Part shown: in pieces, positions 51,401 to 56,845 of the stretch | Layout: the number at the start of each line of letters is the position of its first letter | Numbering within the stretch: the first letter of the stretch is position 1 | Origin: Mya arenaria | Lineage: Eukaryota; Mollusca; Bivalvia; Myida; Myidae | Reading direction: 5' to 3' | NCBI RefSeq assembly: GCF_026914265.1 | Contig: NC_069124.1 | Span: 20,691,092-20,755,091, forward strand | DNA: 64,000 bases | Translations under genes and position numbers: made by a program | Notes under the pieces: generated by a model | Databases searched by the model: none | Told to the model about the DNA's origin: nothing | What the model saw: only the letters and a program-made list of their open reading frames with translations

Positions 51401-51587
51401 GATCCCCATGTTACATACTACTATAGTTTTTCAAGTAATTAAATTTGTAATAAGCATGAACAATCATACTTGAGTTTGATTATAAATAAATATGTATATA
51501 CGAACCTATATCATTTCCTTTTATAAAGTGCAACGAATGTATCATCAGAAAAGTCCAAAAGACAACCCGCTGCAATAACAATATCAT
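9404..51587 (-). CDS. Receptor-type protein tyrosine phosphatase with discoidin and MEGF-type EGF ectodomain (whole gene, 32 exons)
   Basis: I rebuilt the coding sequence from 32 exons with GT donors and AG acceptors. All junction phases agree and the lengths sum to 4236 nt (1411 residues). Approximate residues: signal peptide 1-24; F5/8 type C domains 28-178 and 179-321; nine eight-cysteine EGF repeats 322-742; transmembrane helix about 750-773; juxtamembrane to about 840; PTP D1 about 840-1115 with KNRY, WPD, HCSAGVGRTG and QRVNMVQ; D2 about 1165-1410 with WRED in place of WPD and HCESGYRRSG. D1 should hydrolyse phosphotyrosine with Cys about 1053; D2 is probably a pseudophosphatase. The ectodomain suggests glycan or matrix binding (inference). 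Vertebrate RPTPs have fibronectin III or MAM ectodomains instead. The adjoining entries list every exon. Confidence 0.9.
9706..10135. mobile_element. Foldback MITE, family C copy 1, right end diverged
   Basis: Starts GTGTATACCACATACCACGTG and runs through CGTCATAAATGG and GCCCCGCCTTAGT to GTAAGCGGCGTAGACTG. The same order of motifs is at 55880-56332 and 61218-61632. It lies in the intron between RPTP exons 31 and 32. Confidence 0.65.
10286..10424 (-). CDS. RPTP exon 31: D2 P-loop remainder
   Basis: 139 bp. Completes HCESGYRRSGLVAVLLNEV, which keeps C-x5-R and the following Ser but not the SAGxG core. It continues to NKDIVQNP, a changed Q-loop. Confidence 0.9.
10712..10872 (-). CDS. RPTP exon 30: D2 degenerate WPD loop and P-loop cysteine
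   Basis: 161 bp: FEFLAWREDEDTP replaces FHFxxWPDxxxP, so the general-acid loop is lost. It ends RPILIHC plus two bases of Glu. Confidence 0.9.
11150..12060. repeat. Old, strongly diverged tandem array in an intron
   Basis: Motifs such as GATCTTGTCAA, GTCATATGACAAA, AAAGACAGGTC and CGTGTTGTCATG recur about every 60-90 bp with many changes. It fills most of the intron between RPTP exons 29 and 30. Period and copy number cannot be fixed by eye. Confidence 0.4.
12147..12272 (-). CDS. RPTP exon 29: D2
   Basis: 126 bp: TCQYLGSSDERQIGRFKVNC to CFSFKDVNHE. It takes the place of the KCxxYWP segment, but the WP is missing. Confidence 0.85.
12462..12599 (-). CDS. RPTP exon 28: D2
   Basis: 138 bp: NYANKNTFLIGKSPTEETLV, EFWSLIEEQHITTVIML. 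These match FIATQGP, FWRMIWEQ and IVML of active domains. Confidence 0.88.
13285..13355 (-). CDS. RPTP exon 27: N-terminal D2
   Basis: 71 bp: NAYRPKLKGRGSSIVQRLGT and IFLP. It occupies the place of KNRY and DYINASYLPGY but keeps little of either. Confidence 0.75.
13502..13583 (-). CDS. RPTP exon 26: D1-D2 linker
   Basis: 82 bp, coding LIENGITEESVYEGGHEYGN and MESLRSE. Acidic, with two tyrosines. Phases fit on both sides; the call rests mainly on position. Confidence 0.75.
13792..13941 (-). CDS. RPTP exon 25: end of D1 and start of the D1-D2 linker
   Basis: 150 bp: EQYVYLHEAVAEALLIG closes D1, followed by about 30 linker residues. Confidence 0.9.
14154..14289 (-). CDS. RPTP exon 24: D1 P-loop and Q-loop
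   Basis: 136 bp. With the previous exon it spells HCSAGVGRTGTF, the complete CX5R signature with the Arg. LRRQRVNMVQTK supplies the Q-loop glutamine. D1 is therefore predicted to be active. Confidence 0.93.
14290..15662. other. Intron between RPTP exons 23 and 24
   Basis: No gene or clear repeat family. Only short AT-rich hairpins, for example around 15480-15530 where GAAAATATCAAATTGATATTTTC folds on itself. Confidence 0.4.
15663..15814 (-). CDS. RPTP exon 23: D1 WPD loop and catalytic cysteine
   Basis: 152 bp. It contains FHFKTWPDKDVP, the mobile loop that carries the general acid Asp, and ends ESPIVVHC plus two bases of Ser. The catalytic Cys sits at about residue 1053. Confidence 0.93.
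16107..16229 (-). CDS. RPTP exon 22: D1
   Basis: 123 bp starting IKCLQYWPEKGD, the KCxxYWP motif of PTP domains, and ending YNIRTWEAVK. Confidence 0.9.
16416..16513 (-). CDS. RPTP exon 21: D1
   Basis: 98 bp, coding GPTKNMIDEFWQMVWQQ and IVMVTNLIEMAS: the DFWxM-W and VMxTNxxE motifs. Confidence 0.9.
16630..16666 (-). CDS. RPTP exon 20: 37-bp D1 microexon
   Basis: Codes GYEKVNKFIASQ and one base of the next Gly: the family's GY...FIATQGP strand. It is only 37 bp, but both phases fit. Confidence 0.88.
16841..16914 (-). CDS. RPTP exon 19: D1
   Basis: 74 bp, coding DHSRVPLEKAKPDDPDYINA and CFIN: the conserved DHSRV and DYINA motifs. The 5.6-kb intron upstream of it contains the inverted retrotransposon. 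Confidence 0.9.
18990..20793 (-). pseudogene. 3' part of a non-LTR retrotransposon reverse transcriptase, decayed
   Basis: Reading the minus strand, broken frames give WKLAHVCAIFKK, NNDCLTPFQSGF, VICDILKAFDRIWHKGLLF, a GVPQGS motif near 20340, an FTDD catalytic box near 20250 (the YADD equivalent), DDMKKIHMWADRWLVSFNPA and YQTFIRQLLEHADVVWDN. Near 19340-19420 a C-terminal cysteine segment follows (YQCGEIKDTYFLFTCPLY). This order is that of a CR1/Jockey-type ORF2 from RT through thumb to the 3' end. Stops and frameshifts make it dead. The 5' portion lies next to it in opposite orientation. Confidence 0.8.
20819..21620 (+). pseudogene. Inverted 5' part of the same retrotransposon
   Basis: On the plus strand, DYVELRSLVSYFDWNTCFH, FTIRAQDPPCFHNEIHKLRR and GSEIGKATGPNYVNNF plus LREIATEFSQPF appear in order. 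This is the endonuclease-RT linker and first RT motif. It ends at SGEV, exactly where the minus-strand part resumes with the next RT residues. Confidence 0.75.
22534..22621 (-). CDS. RPTP exon 18: start of PTP D1, substrate-recognition loop
   Basis: 88 bp. It encodes LPTGLVHKHEVAAEERYKGK and then NRYKEMYAY. This contains the KNRY pTyr-recognition loop and leads into YDHSRV across the next intron. Confidence 0.9.
22817..22944 (-). CDS. RPTP exon 17: juxtamembrane helix-turn-helix before D1
   Basis: 128 bp. It contains HELWSYIREKMKNNREHLYE, the wedge-like segment that precedes RPTP D1 domains, and ends EEFA. Confidence 0.85.
23417..23544 (-). CDS. RPTP exon 16: juxtamembrane segment
   Basis: 128 bp. 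It continues the basic run as KLKKDM, then low-complexity polar sequence (NKPPGRSNQGKPEVYDLRNN). The YDL tyrosine could be a phosphosite (inference). Confidence 0.8.
23920..24025 (-). CDS. RPTP exon 15: transmembrane helix
   Basis: 106 bp. After a short polar stalk it codes AIVGGVFAVLVAAAVAVVVV and a few more hydrophobic residues, then a basic IIRRR stop-transfer. This orients the EGF side outside and the PTP domains in the cytoplasm. Confidence 0.88.
24465..24599 (-). CDS. RPTP exon 14: EGF repeat 9, membrane-proximal
   Basis: 135 bp, phase 1-1. Eight cysteines in a diverged repeat (CGLRRFGKNC, CHCDKC, GSCSFFLMQC, GYQGDSC). It lacks the CxPGE start of the other eight and was not part of the recent duplication. 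Confidence 0.85.
24897..27650 (+). mobile_element. Crypton-type transposon with palindromic ends
   Basis: The element is GC-rich against an AT-rich intron. The left end holds a perfect 24-bp palindrome at 24936-24959 (half-site GATAATAGCCCC). The right end (27521-27650) is a long hairpin with arms of about 40 bp built from the same GATAATAGCCCC and CGCGCGGGGCCAATGAG motifs, enclosing a second hairpin at 27567-27604. Between them lies a spliced tyrosine recombinase gene. Cryptons mobilise with a tyrosine recombinase and have no required terminal inverted repeats, so the hairpin ends are notable. Confidence 0.7.
25030..27189 (+). pseudogene. Crypton tyrosine recombinase, intron-containing, inactivated
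   Basis: Four exons: 25030-25414, 25557-25719, 26123-26343 and 26537-27189, with GT-AG introns in phase 1. The N-terminal half is helical and charged. The C-terminal half has the recombinase residues: Arg in MHLGLRGRQEH, H-x-x-R in NHSARKT, His in LTSHKN and Tyr in LNHYH. It resembles the DUF3504 domain of KCTD1, ZMYM and QRICH1, which are exapted Cryptons. Two lesions are visible: a one-base frame shift in exon 2 (the frame coding EIQQLYEKELLGA follows one base out of register), and an in-frame TGA at 26740-26742 just before the HxxR box. The start at 25030 is chosen because it is the first ATG (MADGVDMGER). Confidence 0.75.
27651..30147. other. Rest of the intron between RPTP exons 13 and 14
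   Basis: No gene recognised. The last 550 bp (about 29590-30147) match 32835-33479 in patches such as TAGTTTATTCCTGCG and belong to the duplicated EGF block. An open frame at 29061-29396 lacks any recognisable domain and I do not call it. Confidence 0.5.
30148..30288 (-). CDS. RPTP exon 13: EGF repeat 8
   Basis: A 141-bp, phase 1-1 exon: CAPGEFGPNC, CGYCHDGNTTC, GHCPTGCAAGYKGDFC. It is followed by a 5.5-kb intron holding the Crypton. Confidence 0.88.
30779..30919 (-). CDS. RPTP exon 12: EGF repeat 7
   Basis: A 141-bp, phase 1-1 exon: CDPGEHGPGC, CGHCRDDKTTC, GSCPYGCSSGYKEDLC. Confidence 0.88.
31278..31418 (-). CDS. RPTP exon 11: EGF repeat 6
   Basis: A 141-bp, phase 1-1 exon: CGPGEYGRNC, CGQCRDGNTTC, GQCQNGCASGYKGPLC. 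Intron sequence on its donor side also matches the region beside 34571. Confidence 0.88.
32341..32481 (-). CDS. RPTP exon 10: EGF repeat 5
   Basis: A 141-bp, phase 1-1 exon: CGSGEYGPNC, CGQCHGGNTSC, GHCPHGCAAGYKNDTC. First exon of the downstream copy of the four-exon block. Confidence 0.88.
33480..33620 (-). CDS. RPTP exon 9: EGF repeat 4
   Basis: A 141-bp, phase 1-1 exon: CDPGEFGPNC, CGHCHDGNTAC, GHCPGGCAAGYKGDFC. Its duplicate is 30148-30288. Confidence 0.88.
34090..34230 (-). CDS. RPTP exon 8: EGF repeat 3
   Basis: A 141-bp, phase 1-1 exon: CVPGEHGPGCTSHCGHC, then CNTNNGYCPGGC and GYKGDFC. Its duplicate is 30779-30919, which shares PGEHGPGCTSHCGHCRD. Confidence 0.88.
34571..34711 (-). 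CDS. RPTP exon 7: EGF repeat 2
   Basis: A 141-bp, phase 1-1 exon with eight cysteines. It starts CCRGEYGPNC where sister repeats have C-x-x-G, so it has an extra cysteine (nine in all), and PNDC where they have GC. Its duplicate is 31278-31418; both end ASGYKGPLCKSR. Confidence 0.88.
34925..35052 (-). pseudogene. Dead EGF exon
   Basis: Minus-strand reading starts CDPGEYGQG like the live exons, then needs a frame change to continue CAVGLGHCSG and CPDVC. The acceptor dinucleotide is AC instead of AG, and no donor is in place. It sits between EGF exons 6 and 7. Confidence 0.7.
35586..35726 (-). CDS. RPTP exon 6: EGF repeat 1
   Basis: A 141-bp, phase 1-1 exon coding one eight-cysteine MEGF/laminin-type repeat (CNPGKYGPDC, CGQCNDSSTSC, GHCPHGC, GYKGDTC). 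It pairs with the exon at 32341-32481, with which it shares SCNIENGHCPHGCAAGYK. Confidence 0.88.
36612..38400 (-). pseudogene. Second decayed non-LTR retrotransposon fragment
   Basis: Minus strand, 5' to 3': TKAFDHFV near 37800, then an RT box HADDIVIIANPSAERQ near 37500, and at 36612-36962 a C-terminal stretch with CRACNKLDDDYHLY, IKKYYRERPNMFKAV and YIFDEFEIRKHVFKYRY. Many stops interrupt it. It is a different lineage from the element at 19-21.6 kb, with a C-terminus of the type common in mollusc CR1/L2-like elements. Confidence 0.65.
38400..40776. other. Intron sequence without recognisable content
   Basis: AT-rich, with no ORF of interest and no repeat that I could match elsewhere in the window. 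Confidence 0.4.
40777..40977 (-). CDS. RPTP exon 5: second half of F5/8 type C domain 2
   Basis: 201 bp, phase 1 on both sides. It encodes LRYIRIEKSGGLMMICEVKV, the closing strands of the domain, and joins directly to the first EGF repeat. Confidence 0.85.
42385..42620 (+). mobile_element. tRNA-derived SINE-like segment
   Basis: CGATAGCTTAGTGATAAAGC at 42391-42410 fits a tRNA D-arm with an internal pol III box A (TRGYNNARNNG). A weak box B, GTCAAATCG, lies about 40 bp on (near 42438). No intact cloverleaf can be drawn, so this is a SINE head or tRNA relic, not a functional tRNA. The 3' limit is uncertain. Confidence 0.4.
43684..43911 (-). CDS. RPTP exon 4: first half of F5/8 type C domain 2
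   Basis: 228 bp, phase 1 at both ends. It shows NNAIDNKYS, the adjacent-cysteine loop CGCCSG, and NWWQLDLGRNYLIQEIKIYG. A CC-containing loop is common in F-type lectins, but the sugar-binding HxxxxRxDRxR pattern is not obvious. Confidence 0.85.
45685..45830 (-). pseudogene. Relic of a discoidin second-half exon
   Basis: The minus strand reads CIFDIPVTSTWNK, comparable with GIFDIPVAERKAR of exon 3. The DNA shares the stretch ACTGGTATATCAAATATAC with 47469-47487. No splice frame remains and the closing LCEVEVYG strand is missing. Confidence 0.4.
47369..47587 (-). CDS. RPTP exon 3: second half of F5/8 type C domain 1
   Basis: 219 bp, phase 1 at both ends. It ends with the family's closing strand, RPIVLCEVEVYG, and contains GIFDIPVAERKARFCRLQI. 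A short identical stretch recurs in the relic near 45.7 kb. Confidence 0.85.
47937..48170 (-). CDS. RPTP exon 2: first half of F5/8 type C domain 1
   Basis: Phase 1 on both sides, 234 bp. It encodes the N-terminal half of a discoidin/F-lectin-like fold: NNAVDGVNN corresponds to the AVDG turn, and PWWQVDLGKVYNIQGIKVF to the conserved WWxVDLG strand. Acceptor TTTCAG, donor GTAATA. Confidence 0.85.
48714..48820 (-). pseudogene. Broken discoidin first-half exon, or an alternative last exon
   Basis: A good acceptor (TTTTACAG) opens 35 codons in the phase set by the signal-peptide exon. They contain NGGNWQYNFGLLE, aligning with ENWWQLDLG of live exons, and stop at TAA 48714-48716. The stop overlaps AATAAA (48713-48718). 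It could be a dead exon or a terminal exon giving a secreted protein of about 60 residues. Confidence 0.4.
48821..51505. other. First intron of the phosphatase gene
   Basis: No gene recognised. A plus-strand open frame at 50484-50804 (106 codons) has no known domain. A hairpin lies at 51312-51424. Confidence 0.4.
51312..51424. repeat. Short foldback element (~113 bp)
   Basis: The left arm TAGTTGTATGTAAC plus GGATCACA is matched by TGTGATCC plus GTTACATACTACTA on the right. The loop is about 60 bp. Likely a tiny MITE. Confidence 0.65.
51506..51587 (-). CDS. RPTP exon 1: start codon and signal peptide
   Basis: ATG at 51587-51585 opens 27 codons, starting MILLLQRVVFWTFLMIHSL: a hydrophobic core with a likely cleavage near HFIKG. 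The exon ends in phase 1 at a GTTCGT donor, which matches the phase of the first discoidin exon. I chose this ATG because it alone gives a signal peptide in phase; an in-frame Met lies at codon 15, inside the hydrophobic core. The 5' UTR and promoter are not resolved. Confidence 0.7.
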
Positions 51588-52390
51588 GAATTTAGCAGAA
51601 GAGACTTTTCGTGCAACGTAGAAACAACAATTCTAAAACATTACATATTATAATGAGTACAGTCAAAGATATTTGAATAAATTTTCATCTTTATTTATAA
51701 TGGTGATACATAACCATCAAGTGTAGTGGGAAAGGGGTTTTTCTTTATTGTGTGCATGTAAATTATCTTCAAATCGTGAACGTCAATAATGAACGATAAG
51801 GTTCTCGTATTAAGTTTACTTCTCTATCAGATTAACCGAGTGTCGAGGGTCTGATAACAAATTATGTCAAACTTTTCGTAGAGGGATTACTTGATGATGC
51901 TTTTAACAAGCCATTATCCGAACCAATATATTGAAATCCTTATATATCCATATAACATTTTACAAGTGGCCGTTGTTTGTTTTGTCTTTCAAATAGGCAG
52001 TTTTGCCAAGTTGGATGCAATAAAGAAGTTTAATTGATTGTGTTCTCAACCTTCTCATGCCCCTGTCTTCCTGTGTTGATTTGCGACACTTTGCTCTTTT
52101 ATAAATATGTCAATTTTATATCGCCATAATTTGATTGCGTATTGATAATAATTATTATAGAGAAAACCTAAGATAGAGACATAGTATATGAATATGTAGA
52201 TATATACCATATTGTCCGTTTTGTAGTAGAACTAAAATATGTATGCTGTAATAATTTATCATTGTAAATATATACTTTTTATCAGGACATATGAAAGGTT
52301 TGATCATCTATGTAACTATAAACTTAACCCTAGATCACCTTCTAAATGAGGTCATCCTTCCAAAACTGTTCATTAAGAATGGACGATAAG

Positions 52391-52905
52391 TTAGTTCCTT
52401 ATTCCTTATTCCTTTTTCGAATAAGGAATAGGGAACTGGTTCATTATTCCTTATTCAAAATAAATAATTGTAGATATGCATAAAATGACTTCTTTGGTAT
52501 GTGTTTCGTAATTTCATAACAATTAAATAACTAGTTCCGTATTCCTTATTCAAGCTCGAATAAGGAACTTTAATTAAAACATTATTTTCAAATAACTATG
52601 CAGGATTGGTCTAAATAAAAAGTTTACAGAAATGCATTGTCTATTTAAGAGAGTTATAGTGCTTAAAGTGCTTTAAAACGCTCCAAAATCCGAATAAGTT
52701 GCATAATTTACGAAAAATACTTAATGCTTAATTTGCTCATTTATTGAAGAAATATCAAAAATTGATCTTATTAAACAATTTGAATAAATGCATTGACTTA
52801 TTTAAAGGGATGGAGAAATTCAATTACTTTATAACGCACACTAAGTCGAATAAGGAATAAGGAACTAGTTCCCTATTCTTTATTCAAACTTGAATAAGGA
52901 ACAGA
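52391..52905. repeat. Cluster of GAATAAGGAAC palindromes
   Basis: The motif GTTCCTTATTC and its complement GAATAAGGAAC occur in facing pairs at about 52395-52455, 52535-52570 and 52848-52905, often around ACTAGT. Spacers are AT-rich and include related sequence (AATGCATTG near 52632 and 52788). Confidence 0.7.
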
Positions 52906-52994
52906 AACGGTGAATTTTCAACTTTTGAAGGAAGACATTTTTTGATCAATTAACTACGGTGGCACAGAGGAGACATGTGTATGTTTTTAGTTAT

Positions 52995-53250
52995 CTCGTG
53001 CGCACGAGTAACTAAGTCGTGCGCACGAGATACTTAAGTCGTGCGCACGAGATACTATGTCGTGCGCACGAGTTACTAAGTCGTGCGCACGAGATACTAA
53101 GTCGTGCGCACGAGATACTAAGTCGTGCGAACGAGATACTTAAGTCGTGCGCACGAGATACTATGTCGTGCGCACGAGTTACTAAGTCGTGTGCACGAGT
53201 TACTAAATCGTGCGCACGAGATAATTAAGTCGTGCGCACGACATATTTAG
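52995..53250. repeat. 21-bp palindromic minisatellite, left array (~12 units)
   Basis: Units of TCGTGCGCACGAGATACTAAG, with small changes (TTACT, TACTATG, TACTTAAG). The 14-bp core CTCGTGCGCACGAG is its own reverse complement and CpG-rich in an AT-rich region. Confidence 0.9.
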
Positions 53251-53496
53251 CCAATCAGAATACACTTTACATACATTAATTGTTGTTTTTTTATATTATA
53301 ATCATATTACATTATAATATATTGTCTACCTCTATTCACATGTATAATGTGTTAAGCGTAATAAAAGAAAGAAAAATGAAAACGGCTGATAGCAGAAACG
53401 ATTTTATCCTATAATATTTTAATGCAGTGTTAACGTATGAAGAAATTCGGTTTCGTTTAGGCGATCAACATAAAATACACATATCACTCAGACATT

Positions 53497-53725
53497 TACA
53501 TACTTAGAATGTTACGCGGATGAATGTTGGGACGAAGAATCTGTGGTGAATCTCTGTGCTGTGGTTGACTTTATTAGCAACGCAATTGAACATTCTGGAC
53601 CTCTGCATGGATACCGAGTCATGCGCCAACGTTGCATTGTCAATGGTTTACGGGTTCGGGCCAACGATGTTGCTACCATCCTTCGTATATGCGACCCTCG
53701 GGGTAAATTAAATGTGACAGCGTGA
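53497..53725 (+). pseudogene. Fragment of an integrase/DDE-transposase-like protein
   Basis: An open stretch reads LCAVVDFISNAIEHSGPLHG, YRVMRQRC, LRVRANDVATILRICDPRG. The GYRxMxxR, V...V...L..-DP pattern is that of the segment just before the catalytic core in a widespread animal integrase-like family. The core itself is absent, so the element is non-autonomous. Family assignment is from memory of the pattern only. Confidence 0.5.
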
Positions 53726-54049
53726 AGCTAACACCTTTAAAATCTACCTTTAATTTTCCAAAACGTATACTGAAAATAATATTAGCTTCTGACGTGTGAT
53801 GGTGGCGGTGGTGGTGATGGTGGTGGTGGTGGCCGGTTTACTCATTTGGGCGTGTGGAGGACGTATACATATTATGATTTGCAATCAAACATAGAGCGTA
53901 TACATTATATTTTAGTTTCAAGGCCAGGGATTTTATTTAACAGTGATGCGAGGTGTGTTCCAGAATTAACAGGAATTCCCCCTATTTATGTGTCGATTAG
54001 TCAGCAACACCACTTCTATCGTTTATATCCCTTTCAATTGATCCTCTGG

Positions 54050-54157
54050 AATGTCGCACAATAATCAAGTTGTGTTATTCTTTCCCTTTTATTGCATCAC
54101 CAAAAATCTTAATTGGTGATATTCCTGCTGACAACACAACTTGATTATTGTGCGACT
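54050..54157. repeat. Inner palindrome of the 52.95-54.38 kb element
   Basis: GTCGCACAATAATCAAG plus TTGTGTT at the left is complementary to AACACAACTTGATTATTGTG at the right, around a loop with its own small hairpin (ATCACCAA...TTGGTGAT). Confidence 0.8.
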
Positions 54158-54221
54158 AATTATCTTATTTAAAGTCCATTTTGATTGGCTAATTATGTCG
54201 TGCCTTTTACTTAATAATCTC

Positions 54222-54342
54222 GTGCGCACGACTAAGTAACTTGTGCGCACGACTTAGTATCTCGTGCGCACGTCATAGTATCTCGTGCACACGACTTAAT
54301 TATCTCGTCCGCACGACTTAGTATCTCGTGCGCACGAGATAA
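54222..54342. repeat. 21-bp palindromic minisatellite, right array (~6 units)
   Basis: Same CTCGTGCGCACGAG core as the left array with the spacers in inverted orientation, as expected for part of an inverted terminal repeat. Confidence 0.88.
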
Positions 54343-54902
54343 ATAAAAACATACACATGTCACCTCTATGCCACCGTAAATAACTATGCAGAAGTGGTCT
54401 ACATATAGGTTCAAAATATCTTTCACTGACAATTTTACTTGTCACACAAGTAGTGGCATTTCTATTAATTTTGTTAAGCTTAATAGTTCATAAAAATTGA
54501 ATCGGATTGGATAAGGCCCTTACAAATTCAACCGTCTGCTTTAATATTTGGTATTTCCAAATTCACGCGTGGGAGTAGAATGTTTCCACCAAGTTAAACT
54601 AATAAAATGAAGACATATTAGATAATGTGAACACATTAACATTTGAAAACGTCAAAAGCAGGTAAAACACATAATTGCAAAGACAGTGGTAATTATTCAA
54701 AAGCGTATACTTACCAGAACATGCGCCATTAATACACACCAGCTTCTCTTAAACAATATTCCTATTATCCAGCAACACATATCAAATGTACCATATTCGA
54801 CAAGGAAGTTTACACATTACCGCTATCAGCCGCAAATATTTAAAGCTGAACATCAACTTAAACTTACTGATAAAAACTGAAATAAATGGACCGACCATAC
54901 CA

Positions 54903-55700
54903 TGGCCTCTAAACGCCAGCTTCACCACTTTACGGTGGTGCAAAGAAAAAGAGCTGTCGACACTTCCGTGGTGGAGCTGTGCCCTATGTTTACATGGACA
55001 AACGACAGTATGATTTGTTATGATACTTATAGTTATATGGTAAAATTAACAGCACCTAGCCATTTGTTTTCGAAATAGTTTTCAGTAAGGTTAAGGTAAT
55101 TCGCGTAGAGTTTTGTTTCCCTAAGTAGTATGCATAACCAGCCTAATTTTCAATGAATGATAATCATAGCAACTGTTGTATTCATTCCAAAAGCGTTTAC
55201 TTTTTATATTACTTCAAGCGCAAAACATACTCGATAGCGCCACCACTAGGGCAACAGCGCCACCACTTTTATAAGCATGTGCATTTTTCCTTTTTAAGAA
55301 GTGCTTATCAGTTTTGTTGTGTTCCGGCATAGGTACTTTACATAACAGTTATGTTTGCATGCGTGATAAAGTTCTTACGGGGTGTGTAAGCACCGAAATG
55401 TACTTGCTATGCAAGCAGATCTCAAAATATGCACAAGTCCGATTCGGGAGAAAAGCTCCTGACACCACAGTTTGCTCAATATTGAAACGAAATAGTAACC
55501 AGCCTACAGTAAAAGTGTTCTTACACGGTACCACATTCTACGATTTTCGAAATATGTCCGTTAAATGAAATTATCAAATAAAACATAAATCATACTCACG
55601 TTTGTTCATGTAAACATAGGGCACAGCTCCACCACGGAAGTGTCGACAGCTCTTTTTCTTTGCACCACCGTAAAGTGGTGGAGCTGGCGTTTACAGGCCG
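54903..55700. mobile_element. Element with ~100-bp inverted repeats
   Basis: 54903-55005 is almost perfectly complementary to 55600-55700; shared motifs are AAAGAAAAAGAGCTGTCGAC, ACTTCCGTGGTGGAGCTGTG and CATGTAAACATAGGG on the right. The interior has a short direct repeat AACAGCGCCACCAC/TAGCGCCACCAC near 55240. No transposase; non-autonomous. Confidence 0.8.
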
Positions 55701-55879
55701 TGCATACCCTCCTTTGCTTTATCTTAATATTTAGGATTGAAATACCGTAAAGATATAAATAAACCCAAAACGTATCCTGTTCAAGGCTGGTAAATGTAAA
55801 TACACTATTTTAAAAATTAAGGATTTGATTTTCTCTTTCAATTTAGATATTTAATTATGTGTGTCATAACAATCAGTGT

Positions 55880-56332
55880 GTCCATACCACGTGATACATT
55901 GCGTCATAAATGCTACATCGAAAGGCAAATTTTTTGCTTCGAATGAAGACTTTAAACAAAGATTACTTCACTATTTGTTCACCATTTTAAATAAAACATA
56001 GCGCAGTCTACGCGGCTTACGGAACCCCGCCTTCGGTCTTTAATAAGAGTTTGATTGAGAATCACTTCGACAAACCTTTTCACAATGCGACCGTTTGACG
56101 GAGCACTGTCGAAACATTATTTTGAGAACAGGTTTGTCGAAGTGTTTGATGAAACTAATGACCTCATCAAGTTTTGGTAATAATACAAATGCGGGGCTTT
56201 TTAAGCGGCTTAGACTGCCCTTTTTTACTTAAAATGGTGTTGTAAATGAAAAGTTATCTTGATTTAAGTCTTCATTTTTGCCTTCCGACGTGGCATGTAT
56301 GACGTCATTTATCACGTGGTATACACACGTTG
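55880..56332. mobile_element. Foldback MITE, family C copy 2 (complete)
   Basis: Starts near CATACCACGTGATACATTGC and ends GTCATTTATCACGTGGTATA, its complement. An inner pair (GGAACCCCGCC / GCGGGGCTTTTTAAGCGGC) makes it a two-tier palindrome. No coding capacity. Confidence 0.85.
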
Positions 56333-56336
56333 ACAA

Positions 56337-56624
56337 TACCAGGGGTGTGTTTCAGATAGATTTCACGATCTGCCATTAGTAATAGTGAACGATCATAATA
56401 ACGACCAGCTTTACGATAATCATAAAGGAGTTTCAGACACGAGACTAGAGTGAAATGACGTCACTTCATATTAACCCTGTCATTCACTTTTAATTTCGTT
56501 TTTTTTTCGTTTCATTAATGCATTATGATTAATTATTTTTATTATTATTATTATTATTATTATAATTATTATTATTATTATAATTATTATTCTTTAATTA
56601 TTACTATTATTGTTATTATGTTTA

Positions 56625-56679
<55 letters not shown>

Positions 56680-56698
56680 ATTATTATTATTATTATTA

Positions 56699-56750
<52 letters not shown>

Positions 56751-56778
56751 GAACATAATTATTATTGTGAACATAATT

Positions 56779-56845
<67 letters not shown>

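Larger units (their letters stand above)
52954..54383. mobile_element. Terminal-inverted-repeat element with palindromic satellite at both ends
   Basis: The left terminus TACGGTGGCACAGAGGAGAC is the near-exact complement of the right terminus (TCTATGCCACCGTA, ending about 54378), with complementarity continuing for nearly 60 bp. Inside both ends sit arrays of a 21-bp unit around CTCGTGCGCACGAG. The interior holds an integrase-like fragment and a separate palindrome at 54050-54157. Confidence 0.75.

Noticed and set aside
53019..53228. Repetitive frame with RAHEILSRAHE-type peptide
   Set aside because: Product of the 21-bp palindromic minisatellite; no independent coding evidence.
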